Assembly: GCA_003508835.1 (NCBI GenBank)
Contig: PUFA01000144.1
Coordinates: 3,906,001-3,970,000 of the forward strand
Source of the DNA: Eonycteris spelaea
Lineage: Eukaryota; Chordata; Mammalia; Chiroptera; Pteropodidae
Length of the DNA: 64,000 nt
Reading direction: 5' to 3'
Made by a program: the position numbers and the translations under genes
Notes under the pieces: generated by a model
The model's input: only the letters and a program-made list of their open reading frames with translations
Told to the model about the DNA's origin: nothing
Database searches by the model: none
In this document: in pieces, positions 34,360 through 45,640 of the stretch
How positions within the stretch are numbered: the stretch's first letter is position 1
Layout of the letters: every line of letters starts with the position of its first letter

Positions 34360-37300
34360 AATAAAAAAAAATGAAATTCAAATTCTGGTTGGTGTTCATC
34401 AATGTTATCTACAGAATGTTTAACAGCAGAAGAAAAATACAAACTATGGAACTGTTAAAGAATCAAATAACTGCGGAGAATCTACTATTGGCCTTGCATT
34501 GTAATTCCCAGTGATAAACTCTTTTAGGCTAGCAAGTATTAATAGCTGGAGTATACATGTCACTTCAAGATAATTAATAAGTGGGACCTTAAATTGTCCT
34601 TTTCAAGATTTAGCATTAACCTAAATTTGGATTTTGACAGAAATATGCACATATTTAACATATGAATGTGAGCTTGTACTGCTATCCTACTTTTATGAAC
34701 TTGAAAAGGCAGAGAGTATAAAGTAGCAAAGATGGAGATTTTGATTTGTACTGTCTAATTCACATTATTATTAATAGCAGGCTTTCTAAACCTAGAAATC
34801 TGACAAGTGAGATATATATGTAAATTTACTATAACTTTGAAGTGCTATACAAATGTAAAAAAATATCATGAAAGCTTATATATTCAAAATGTCATTTCAC
34901 TCTTTTCCTTAAGAAGCAGAAAATTAGAATAGACAGGACAGGTGAGAAAGCATGAATAGTTTTGCTATCCACATCTAATTTGCTTCCCAGTAAAATTCCA
35001 TAGCTTTAAAATGACACTCTGCTATTACACTCTATAGAGAGATGATTTCATCACATAGTCCATGTTTTGAATATTTTAAAAACTATTATCCAATTGATAG
35101 TGTCTGAAATACTCTAAAGCAAAAGAATATGAAAGCATGATCAGAATAAATATACTCATAAACCAGTGTGGCAAATACACTGTGACAGTAAAAGAATATC
35201 TTTGCTTCACTGGACTGGGGAAAAATCCCCTTCTGCATGGGTGTGCACCCTATAACCTGCCTTAACTTTAACTTCTTCCTTTAACTTCTGCCATTTCCTA
35301 TTTTATTATTTGACTTATAAAGGGCATAATGATTAAATCAGTTAATAAGGTGGAAAAATTAATCAGAACCTAAGAGGTTTTACTTAGCTAGGCTAAATAA
35401 ATTGTTGTTAATCATATGTCTGCAAGAAAAATATAGAGCAAAAGGAGTAAAGTCTCCAATTTTGGTCCATAAAATCGGCCACATAAGGACTAAATAAGGA
35501 ATGGTTAACAATGCTATATTTGAAAAAGTCTCAATTACTAGCAGATAGGAAGCCAATAAATCAGGATAAAAAGGCTGTCCCCCCAATTGGGGTGTGTTAA
35601 TAAAAACATAAAGACTCAAAAGGTCCAAGTTAAGTAAGAGAGATTTCAGCCAACTTAAAAAATACCTTCCTCATAATCAGATTGTCCTCGGGTGGACTCT
35701 GCTGCTTTGGGTGGCGAGAGCCCCTCAAGGAGGGTGTTTACATACAGTCTGGGGTGCTGTGCAGGGACTCAAGTGTCAAGCCAAAGGCTATACTACGTGA
35801 TTTTTAAAATATTGCCCCCAGCTCCCAAATTCCGTAAGTCTATTTTAGGATTCTAAAGAGTACATGCAAAGGACACACATTCAAGGACATTTAATCATGC
35901 CACATTTGGGTCAAGATACCGCCTTTGGAAACATATTCCTAGGCTTTGTATTTATAGTTTGAACATCTCTAAGGTCAGGAAGCAGTCTCCTTTTAAAAAG
36001 ATGCCCACTTTAAGTTATGAGAATGATTAAAATGAACTGCAAAATTTTCAGCATGGCATGTGGAAGAATAATTTTTTCTCACACTAGTTTAACCTACCTG
36101 AGGCCTAGTAATAGTAAGCTACAGCCTGAGAGCTAGGAAAGTTTTTCAAAAAATCTAAGTTAAAAAAAAATTTAGCTGCTTTAATTGAGACAGACATAAA
36201 TAGAAATTAGTGTGATATTCAACAGGAAGAGGCACAGTCTTTGATTTATTAGTAAAATTTTGAAATTTTGGTTTCTACTGTAAAACATAAAAGGATCTGG
36301 AGAACAGAAATGTAATAGAAAATAAGAACGTAAGCATAAACAGAAATGCTCACTGACAGCTCACAAGTACGTTGAGCATTCATCCTCGGCTTCAAAGATT
36401 CACCATCTTTTGGCTGTGCTGTACAACTCATTCCCTTAGTTAACATTTCTTTGTAAACTAACCCAGTTGCTTTCCATACGGGACCAAAAACCACCAACTA
36501 GAGAGAATGACCACATTCCTTCTCATGAATAGTGGAGAAGGGAAAAATTTTTTTCTTTGGATGCTTTTCTCCAAAGAAATTCAATTTCTGCTTTCCAAGA
36601 AAAGCCATTGGCTCAGAAGTCTGAGAAGAAACAGGGGAAAGTCCAACAGATCCATTTCACAAAAACCCTAAAGCAAAATCGCAGTCTTTCAGCCTTACAT
36701 TAGTGAAGGGTTAAAACCTAAAAGTCTCAGTTGTAGTAGCTGAATCCACAGGTGGAAGGCTTAAGTGTGAAAGAAAAATACTCAGCTCCATTTGTGACCA
36801 TGCTCAGAAAGCCTTTATGTGATAATGAGAACCCCCACCTCATCCCCAAAATACTAAGTTGACACACGTTTCTGGGACCGCGGGCCTTGAATCCTCAAAC
36901 TTTGGCGGATCTATAGAGACACAATTTTCTGTTTTTCTGCTCAACAGAGCTTTTCCAGAATTGTCATCAGATGACAGATTACACCACCCATCCACAAGGA
37001 TTCAGGGGTAGCTCAGGCCATCCATTATGGGTTAAAAGCTGTTCCAGCATGAATCAAGTCACAGTGGTAAGGAGACTACCGATACAAGGGGTCCTACAGC
37101 TTTAAGAAATACCCTGGGCATCTAAAAGTTTTCAGAATGCAAACTATGTCAGCTCTGAAAACAAGAGGCACTGCATCATTATGGCAGGAGAAACAAAGCC
37201 AGCCCCTTTTTAAAAACAGACCAAAAAAAAGATTGTTTTAATAGGAGAGAAGCATCAGTCATTGATTCTTACTTCATTCACACTTTCTATCCAACCCATC

Positions 37301-38014
37301 CATCTTCAGAGTGAAGAGTTGACAGAGCCCAGTTAACTTTCTCCTCTTTAGGCCCCCGCCCATCCTGCTCCTCTATACCCAAACCACCAAGGCCTACTGA
37401 CCCACCATTTCGGTCTGCAGGCAACAGCCGTGTGGAACAACACTCTCTCTACCTGATGGGCTTGCAAAGCTCAGGTATGCCTAAGGCCAGCTTTCATCGC
37501 ATTCCTTTAATAGAGCTGCCTGTCAGGTTAGCATGACTGCTTAGGGCCTTTGCTAATCATCTTCTAAAATGACCACTTAGTCACTCATGGCTAACCACAT
37601 TCCACAAAGGAGGGGATGGAAGACCTAAGGCAACAGAAAAAAGTCAACATACCAACCCAACAATCCAGAATGTAAAATATTTCATTTTTCTTAAAAGCTG
37701 CTGCCCTCATTATCTGCAAACAAAAGTTCTCGGGCAGGCAATCTCTGCATCAGTGCACCTGCTTAGCATTGGTTTGCTGAGTTATCTTTTTGCTGTGTCT
37801 GCAGAAGCCAACTATAGCACAATGGGTCACATCACTTGAGGGTCACTTGAGTCCCTCTACTCTCTGGGTCCCTCCTCCCACCTCCTGCCTTCCCTTCTAC
37901 CCACAAAACCTTTAACTCCACCATCGCTAAGGATCCCAGATAGCTAAATAAAAGAGGTGGCCTCAAACACAGAGAAAAACCCTTAGGTCTCCAGTGTGAA
38001 TCGCCAACGCCAAT
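34360..38014. other. Intron sequence, mostly unassigned
   Basis: No repeat family was recognised with confidence. GC content rises from about 36500 towards the exon. The block at 37690-37850 looks unique and of mixed composition. Confidence 0.45.
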
Positions 38015-38029
38015 CCCCCTCCCCTCCCC
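38015..38029 (-). promoter_or_regulatory. Intronic G-run cluster downstream of the 74-nt exon donor
   Basis: On the minus (sense) strand this reads GGGG-A-GGGG-A-GGGGG, 75-89 nt into the intron after the GTAAGT donor. G-runs of three or more just downstream of 5' splice sites are known intronic splicing enhancers bound by hnRNP H/F. There are only three runs of three or more G, so a canonical four-run quadruplex is not predicted from this segment alone. Confidence 0.4.
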
Positions 38030-38103
38030 TTTTCCTTAAGACCTGATGGTCTTCAGTCACACATCTTAAAAGAAAAACAAAAAACAAAAACACAAAGACT
38101 TAC

Positions 38104-38177
38104 TTGTCTCAAGTCGATGAAGGCCAACTGCAGCGTGTCCTCCTGGAACCCAGGCACCGGGCCGGATCTGGCAAACT
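38104..38177 (-). CDS. EXOC6B: EXOC6B coding exon, second from last (74 nt)
   Basis: The exon supplies the last two bases of a split Gln codon and then 24 codons, FARSGPVPGFQ followed by EDTLQLAFIDLRQ. It ends on a codon boundary. The acceptor is a strong pyrimidine tract ending CCCACAG (AG at 38179-38178); the donor is a perfect GTAAGT (38103-38098) after CAA. In human EXOC6B it corresponds to about residues 707-732, in the Sec15 C-terminal helical domain; EXOC6 reads FASSEPVPGFQGD at the same place, so EXOC6B is favoured. The length is not a multiple of three, so skipping it would shift the frame just before the last exon. A second acceptor reading (AG at 38177-38176) would drop two bases and break the frame, so 38177 is the preferred start. 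Confidence 0.92.
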
Positions 38178-38200
38178 CTGTGGGAAAGAAAAGAGGATAA
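38178..38200 (-). promoter_or_regulatory. Branch/pyrimidine tract and acceptor of the 74-nt exon
   Basis: Read on the minus strand, the 23 nt before the exon are almost all pyrimidines and end in CAG. A second pyrimidine-rich stretch with CTCTCTTGTC-type elements lies further upstream (about 38240-38285). Such tracts bind U2AF and sometimes PTB; any regulatory role here is inference. Confidence 0.75.
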
Positions 38201-39124
38201 AAAGCGCCTTTAACTAACCATGGACAGGGAGATTGGCAGACGGATGACAGGGAAGACAAGAGAGGCTGGGGGAGAGGAGGACCATGCTTCTAAGGAGTCA
38301 TGTCTTTCTCCCTTCAGCTTCTTTGTCTGCCCTTCAAAATTCGTGTCATCAAAACACCATTAATTCCAGCATCCTGACAGCAAGGAAACTGTACTAATTC
38401 GACCTGAAATTTATTCCCATGAGCCGCGCTGGGCTTCAGAGTATTTGTTTTGTGAATGGACAAACAACTTGCAAAGGAGGAGGGAGTGGGGGAGAGAAAA
38501 AAGTTTTTCCTCTCAACACAATAAAATCTTCAGCTGTGAAACTCTTTTCAGTTCCGAAAGCTATTTATATTTTAGATCGCTGAAGGAATTTTCTAATTTC
38601 ACGCCTGTCACCTCATTCCCTAAGCATTTATCAAAAAATATTCCCTGCCACATCATTAATTATTCCTTCACTGATTATTTGTATTATCTCATGAGTGCAT
38701 TATTGCCAACACACACACCCCCCAGCAGCGGAGGCTGCCCCAATCCAGTGTCTGGCTCTTGAGCAAAGGAGTATTTGCAGATATGAAAAGGCCAATCTAA
38801 ATAAATCTTAGAGAACATTTGCATGTGTCCATCCTCCTAGTTATATTCTTCTTCCAGACTTCAACTTCTATTCTAATTCTAAAAATTCTTTTTCTCTTCC
38901 CTCCAATTTAGTCGTAGGTCAAAGAGGCCACATGAATGCTATTTGTGATTTATAGCAGCGCCTTGGGTACATGCTCAGTTTATGACTCTGGCTTCTACAT
39001 CATTAACAAGAAGATAACTGCATAGGGCTATAGGGACAAATCCTACTAACCGTTAAGAATGTCAAGTTTTATTGTCCCTAAGCCCTGCTTATTATGAAAT
39101 CAAAAGGTCTTGTGTAAGCCCCCT
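38201..39124. other. Unique flank upstream (sense) of the 74-nt exon
   Basis: No interspersed repeat recognised. Contains homeodomain-like TAATTA (at about 38657-38662) and other AT-rich motifs, and a frame at 38445-38762 with no recognised similarity. Candidate conserved noncoding sequence. Confidence 0.4.
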
Positions 39125-39131
39125 ACACATA

Positions 39132-39167
<36 letters not shown>

Positions 39168-39168
39168 G
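39125..39168. repeat. (CA)n microsatellite
   Basis: A short imperfect start followed by about 16 pure CA units. Confidence 0.97.
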
Positions 39169-40559
39169 CAGATTCAGAAGTTGGACAGTTACTATGTCTT
39201 GAGTTGTCTCTGTGAAGCCTGAGTGCGATGGACATTTAACATCAACCCACCATTTACCTCAAAAACAACTTGAGCATCTGCTCAAAGCAAATATGAAAAG
39301 GAATGTTTTCATTTCAATTATATTTTCCCCCAGGAATAAATTTTAAAAATTATAGTTATATTTTTCTTTAGAAATTAAATAAAATCCGTCAAGATATTTG
39401 CATACTTGTCTAGAAAATTACTTTATACAACTGCAGCTGGATAGATTCAAATGATGATTTATAAAGAATGATAGGAATTTCTCTTCTTTAAAAATATTTT
39501 CCATTTAAGGGCTTCTTAGACATCATGGGTTTTCACAAAATCTTTGCCCCACTTTAAAAACAATGCTAACGAGTTGCAGGAATTATAGAAACAGTATGTG
39601 AAATAAAATTTAAAACAATTTATTAAACTAAAATATAGCATAAATGCATTGTAAAACTGTACACAAAAGATTCTTATATTAGACATTTCAAACAAAAATA
39701 ATGCAGAAATAGAGAAGAGAAACTATATAGCATGATTAGCATCACTACGTTTCTATTAGCTTTGAAAAGAAAATTCAAATGCCATTTCTAAATTAATTCT
39801 GTCATACAGATAGCCCAAATGATTAAAGTTTTAAAAGAGTAACATTTTAAAAGTGTACAAATACTTGATGAGGGCCCTGTTAATAGAAAGCATGACACAA
39901 TCCATCCTTCATATCTTACAATAGACATTTTCTGTATAACCTTGTATACAGCAACTGTTCAAGTCAGATGTACAACTTTCCCATAATGTGCTCTTGCAGG
40001 AAGCAGTTATTTGAATTATAGCCACAGCCACTCTCTTTGACAGACTTGATTGTCAGGTGGTCAGCTTAAATAAGCTTCCCATGCCCCATGGTTTCATCCA
40101 AGGCTGGAAGATTATCACTACTACTTCTGAATGACTCAAGGCTATGCTATATCATTTGAAGTACTGTAGTCCGCTCTGTCAGTAAAACTCTACTTGAGTC
40201 AAAATGCAGTGACGAGCAAGGTGTTCTGCTGCCTACACATGTCCAACTCAACAGAATTATTCCATGATACATGGTTTGAGAGCTGGCTACATATTCTTGA
40301 ATCTCCTTATTGGGCATGCTCCTTAGGGCTAACAGATGATGCTGATGAAACCACTCAGGAATCTGTATGTGATACATATTAGTTTTCAGAGTCTCATTTT
40401 ACAGACCTTATTTTATGACACACTGAATCTTCCAGGTTCCTAGGGGCCTTTTAGATTTGATTTTCCTTTTACAAATTAGAGAGTCAAAGAATGACAATTG
40501 CATTAAGATGTGTGAAAAAGATTAATTTCCATGTATAGCTTATGGAAACGTCTAATTAC
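39169..40559. other. Intron sequence without recognised features
   Basis: AT-rich; no repeat family or exon recognised. Confidence 0.5.
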
Positions 40560-40695
40560 AGTATATTCAACTTTATATTTTCTCATTGTCTTATGTAATT
40601 CTTGTCTTCCCAGGTAAACTCCTTAGGGATAAGGATCGTACCACAGAAGCTAACGGGTATTCAAAATAGTAAATGTTCAACAAATATTTACATAC
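40560..40695 (+). mobile_element. L2 LINE 3' end
   Basis: CAGGTAAACTCCTTAGGGATAAGGATCG and AGTAAATGTTCAACAAATATTTAC fit the L2 3' terminus. Confidence 0.7.
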
Positions 40696-40844
40696 TAAAT
40701 AAGTTACAAAGATAGCAAGATTTATTAATTATACACTCTCCTCACTGTTAAATGAAAATCTTTGGATTGCAATAGGTAAGGTGTCCTCAACATGAACACC
40801 AACCAGCAGTCTTTAGGAATTTATAAGCTTCCTAAAATCAGGTG

Positions 40845-41078
40845 CACAATGATTGAGGAAATGGGCTCTGAGGTCATAATAACAAGAGTTTGAACCCCAG
40901 TAACTAGCATGGGCAAATTACTTAATTTTCTTAAAACTTCAATGTCTTTATCTCAGAAATGAAGCTAACAGTGCATTCCTTATAGTGCTGCTATGAGGAT
41001 TATACGAAATAACACATGTAAAGCAGCTGGCAGAGTGCCTGCATATCACAATTGATTATCATTACAATTAGTTTTTGG
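40845..41078 (+). mobile_element. MIR SINE
   Basis: AGAGTTTGAACCCCAGTAAC, GGGCAAATTACTTAATTTTC, TGCTGCTATGAGGATTATACG, ACATGTAAAGCAGCTGGCAGAGTGCCTG: forward MIR, nearly full length. Confidence 0.85.
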
Positions 41079-41682
41079 TGTGAATATGCATTTCTCCAGA
41101 AAGAAGGTGCATAGCTTTCATTGAATTTTTGGAGGGTTGGTGACCAAACAAAGGTTAAGAAACACTGTTCTATATCCAGGACAAAATATCAGAAGAAATT
41201 CAGCTAACAATCCAGTGTGACTTAGTGAGCCAGCATTGTAAATTTATTTACAGACAAATATTTAAGTGCTTCGCTTAAAGGAAGTTGGTCTAACTAATTA
41301 CTAGTGTATTAGCCATAGCACAATAATTTCCATTAGTCTTGCTTTAAAAATGCAATAAATGCATAAAATAGATATGTAATTTGTGACTCAATGTATCTTT
41401 AAAAACAAGACTATTCTCCTAGAGTTAATTTTTTAGACATATGAAAAATATTAATAGCACAAGTGTGAATGTTTTTAAAAAAGAAAATTTGTATATAGTC
41501 TTATTTCAACTGTGTAAAATGTAACATGCATGAAAACGCAACAGTAAGCACCGACTTTATGATGTTAACTGAGGAAGTTAGTGAGAGGAAGATCAAGAGG
41601 GCTTTATTCTTCTTCACATTTTATAAACTTTGAAAATGAGTACAACTACTTTTATAATCAGAGAAAAACAGAAGAAAACACA

Positions 41683-41684
<2 letters not shown>

Positions 41685-41715
<31 letters not shown>
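41685..41715. repeat. (CA)n microsatellite
   Basis: About 15 CA units. Confidence 0.97.
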
Positions 41716-41716
<1 letters not shown>

Positions 41717-41719
41717 AAA

Positions 41720-43504
41720 TTATTTAGTGATGATGATTTAGTAGTCCTTCTCTAGTAGCAAAAGATATAACTTGTTCAAGAGTAAGCATCAAGGCAACTG
41801 GGATTGCTTTACACACCCAAATTCCCAGATGCTGCTTGATATAAAGGAGGAAAACTACACATGGGAGAGAGGCAAGAAGCCCCCAGTCTGCTGCAATACA
41901 TTGATACAAACACAAATTGATTATACACAAGAAGCCTCTTTAGAGTCACAAATGAAGACCTTCCTTCTTTTGACTTCACAGGAAGGAGTACATGAATGTA
42001 AGTGTGGCCAAGTGGAACCAATGGATATGTAGGGCACAATGGACAAGTCCCTGTCTGGACTTGTCTGTGGATTCCAAGATCTGTAGTAGGTTTTCAGTCT
42101 AAGTTTCCACAGCCTGGAGTTGTGCAGTGGCCTCGGGATTGTGAGAACATCAGGTGCTTGCTCCATTTAACACAGAACCAAACCTTCAAACCTTATCTTT
42201 GACTAACTCGTGTTACTTAGAGACTGAGTCAAGGTTCCAGTGAGGCTGGCAAGAAAGCTTTCTCTTGGAAAACTTGTTCAGGTCAGTAGAGCCCCCGAAC
42301 AGCTCTGAAGCAGCCTACAGAGAGCTTGGCTCTTCCCAGCAGCTCTTCCTTGCCCTTGTCCCTGCCCTCTCAGAGTCTAAGCTGGTGTCTGGGCCTGACT
42401 CCAAGATCTAATTTGCAAATGTGAAAAATCTTTTAGGAGAAAATTGCTCACTCATTAAGTTAATAAAGGAAATATTTCATTTAAAAAATAAAAAGGTGTG
42501 AAAGTTGTAGGAAAGAAGGCATACTTCTAAGTGAAGGTATAAGTGGGGAAAGAAAATCATACAAAAAAGTATTTTACTTATGAAATATCCAACGTTCCCT
42601 CACATTTGCATACATACTTAAATTTATGAGGTGTGACAATTGTCTTTAAAAACAATATTAATTTCTCAAAAATATCCTATAGGTTTATATTTCTAAAATC
42701 TTTACATTGTAATGAAATGAAATTATCAAAGAGAAGAAAAAAGAAGTAGAGAGTCCACTAATTTCAAAATGCTTTCTAGACTTCTTGAAGGCTAATCTTA
42801 AATTACTAATTCTGTCACTTAGAGGGGAAAGGAAATTTTTTTTAAGTAAACTTTAGAATTAGCTGGTATATTCCCATTTGGCTAAAGAAAAAATATACAT
42901 TTACAAAGAACATTGAACCCTAATTAGAATAAAATGATTGAGTCAGAGTTAGAAGGGGCTTTGAGAAGACAAAATGATTGCCTTAGTCTGTAACCTGTAT
43001 ATCTAGATAGGATATTTGCGAGTTTATCAAAATCAAGTTGTGAAAAACAAAAAATAAAACTAATTCTTTTGAATATCTGTAAATTGCCAATAGAACAATT
43101 TGAGCAACAAGGTAAAATTTATTTCAGAAAAGCAAAACTAGTATAATATCTAGCAAATAGGTAAAATAAAATTGTTACAGGAAAACCTAATTTGTTCATA
43201 CAAGCAGAAGCTGAAAAGACAGTAGACAAAATTGTAACCAGAGGTCCCTGAATAACCTTCTATGCTATTGGTCCCAATGAACTTCCAGGTCAGGCAATGG
43301 ACAAGATAGCACCAGCCCTCACTGAATGGACCAGGGGTTTGGTTTTGGCCAAAAATGTCAGGTGAGAAAGAAAACACAGTACCTCAGAGCCCCAAGTATG
43401 TTGGGTACTTGTTTATATCTTAAGATCATGTCAGGTCACATGTGGTTTTGTGGGATTGAAAAAATAAGAGCTGCTGTTGCTGTATTAATATAATGGTTTC
43501 CTGG
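41720..43504. other. Intron sequence without recognised features
   Basis: Unassigned. A locally GC-rich, C/T-biased patch lies at about 42290-42400. A weak MIR-like scrap lies near 42945. Confidence 0.45.
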
Positions 43505-43580
43505 TATCTGGCTCCCTGGAGCAACAGATAAGTGTGTTAGACTACGAAGTGTGGCTCCAGGGAAACTAAAGCCTTCTTGC
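43505..43580 (+). tRNA. tRNA-Arg(ACG)-like relic (pseudogene or tRNA-derived SINE head)
   Basis: The segment aligns by eye with vertebrate tRNA-Arg-ACG: GCAACAGATAA parallels the D-arm GCAATGGATAA, GACTACGAA parallels the anticodon region with a 7-nt loop CTACGAA (U33, anticodon ACG, purine 37), and CTCCAGG parallels the T-arm start TTCCAGG. Acceptor and T-loop sequences are eroded and the anticodon stem is mispaired, so it is not a functional tRNA. The inverted repeat TCCCTGGAGC/GCTCCAGGGA overlaps it. Confidence 0.4.
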
Positions 43581-45344
43581 ATCACTTCACAGTTGCTCCA
43601 CTGAGCTAATTACAGAGAGGAGTTGATGGATTCCACAGGGAATCCACTCAAGGCCCTGCTGGTCAGAGAAAGGTTGGCCAGAACATAGGAAGTAAGAATT
43701 AAGGCAAGAGATATCAAGTAGACAGAAAGGGGGTGGGGAGGGAAGAAAAAGCTCCTTGGAGACTCAACTGACTATATCCATATAAGTGTGCTTTTATGAA
43801 TATTTTACATAAAAAAATAGCTACCTTTAAGTGTCTAGGGTATTACTCTGTAATGTAAATTATCCTTTGCTTTTATGTTAAATATGTAATTCAATAAACC
43901 TCCCATCTCAAGAAAGACAGAGGAAAATATGGGCTAACTCAAACTTATTCTCAAAGTTTCTGTGAGAGAAATCTGATTAAAACAGATAAACTCAAATGCC
44001 AAACCAGTACCCCAGTTTTTAAAGTTTAATTCTCCAAGTTCAATTCTCCAAGCTCCTTTTGCTCTGAAAGACAACTGAAAACTAAGACAGATAGACATGG
44101 CTTTTTAAGTAATAAGGATTTAACCATCCTATAACCTAGGAAATTGCCACAAGCATGAAGGAACTTTCATGCTGCTCCTAAGTAAACAGGCCAAACAATC
44201 ACTATCTGCCTGTCCTTTGTACAGTACCGCTGAGAGAAACTGAGGGTCCAGGCACTTGCAGTGACTGGCGTCAATGTCAGTACCTGAAGAAGCTGCCTTA
44301 TGAGGAATAAACCTAGAAAGGAGAAGTTGATTTCTATGCCTTGCCTGATATATAAGAATAAGCAAACAGTTTAATAAAATTAGTTGGATGAATTTAATAA
44401 AACAAAAGAGAAAACAATTCTGTTCAAGACCTAAGACGGAGGTTATATGAATTCCTACCGTTTCATGGAGTACGGGGGCATTGGACCTACATAGAAATAC
44501 GTGCTGCTCTTTGACTACAAAATAATATTCTAAATGACAGATAACAATACTTCCACTGCATTCACTAAACAGTGATTTTTGCCTTCTGTGATTCTTCACG
44601 GAGGAAGAAGGGTTAAGAAAGTCAAGACCGTAACAAGTCGTGGAACAATGTCATGCCAATGGTATTGCACTTTCCCTTAATAAGCCACAGAAAAATAATG
44701 CTTTCCCCCTGCCCCCAAAAAGCAAAGTATGTCCTAGAACTTGAGTCCACAATCTAGAAACCTAAAGCTGAAGGAGCATTGTAATTACTGAGGACTTTTA
44801 CAGATGAATTAAGGCCACGAAGGTTAGTCCATGAACAGTTAGAATCAATCCCTCTCCAAATTCACTGCCCACCTAGAATGTCTAAAAACAAATATTCATT
44901 TTACATATTCTTTTTATACATATTAAATATTCTTTTCCATTTAGTTAGGTAATAATTCATAAAAAATATAAATCTGTGTAAAGTCATAATTTCCCTCTGA
45001 AGTTCCCAAATGCCTTACAATTTGCAAATAAGGGCCAATTTCATATATTTTTTTTTAATTATGCTGAAAAGAAGCCTTTCCCAATTAGCAATCGGCAGCT
45101 CCTGTGCTAATCTCCAGGAAAGCTGAGGATCTGCCATGAAAAATGGACTTCCTAAGAGATGAAAAGACTGGTATTCTGAAGGAGTAACTTTATATCCTTG
45201 ATATTTTTACTATGCTTTTAAGGACTTAATTTTATCCATGTGTTTGTTCAGCATTGATTATTCTGCTGTATGAATACAACACAAAGCTATAGCTATCTGA
45301 AATTTTACACTGAGAAAGGGCATTTAATAACAGTGAAAATCAAT
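43581..45344. other. Intron sequence; longest open frame in the window
   Basis: A 156-codon minus-strand frame (44129-44599) has no recognised domain and no splice or repeat support. It is best treated as chance. A weak MIR-like scrap lies at 44760-44870. Confidence 0.45.
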
Positions 45345-45640
45345 TCTCTTAGAAAAGCACTGTCCAAATAGAAATGCAAGCCACATGTGTAATTTTGAAT
45401 TTCTAGTTAGCACATTAAAAAAGAAAAGGAAAAAAATTTAAATTAATAATATCTTCTGTGACCCGATATATCTAAAATATTTTACTTTCAACATGAATTA
45501 ATATTTTAAAAATTACTCATAAGTTTTTTTTCAAAATCCAATAGGTATTTTACACTTAAAACACATCTCACTTCTGACTAGCTGCATTTCAAATGCTCAT
45601 GGCCACTGTGGCTGGTAGCTATAGAATTGGACAGTATAGC
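45345..45640 (+). mobile_element. MER1-like hAT-Charlie DNA transposon
   Basis: It starts GCACTGTCCAAATAGAAATGC and ends GGTAGCTATAGAATTGGACAGTATAG, a diverged terminal inverted repeat. Internal phrases are GTGACCCGATATATCTAAAATATT and TATTTTACACTTAAAACACATCTCA. The family assignment within the Charlie/MER1 group is tentative. Confidence 0.7.

Larger units (their letters stand above)
1..38103 (-). other. EXOC6B: EXOC6B next intron, 5' part (at least 38,103 nt)
   Basis: This begins at the perfect GTAAGT donor at 38103 and runs off the left edge. The final coding exon, expected to start with an LLDLF-type sequence and carry the stop codon, was not seen on reading the minus strand of this stretch, so the acceptor lies outside. 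Its content is mostly old L1, L2, MIR, MaLR and DNA-transposon remnants with repeat-free blocks between. Confidence 0.8.

Noticed and set aside
38015..38029. Canonical G-quadruplex on the minus strand
   Set aside because: Only three runs of at least three G are present, so the four-run rule is not met.
38053..38259. 68-codon minus-strand open frame taken as a whole gene
   Set aside because: Only its middle (38104-38177) is exonic. The rest crosses the acceptor tract and donor into intron.
38445..38762. 105-codon frame just upstream of the 74-nt exon, as an alternative exon
   Set aside because: It is on the plus strand, opposite to EXOC6B, and has no recognised similarity.
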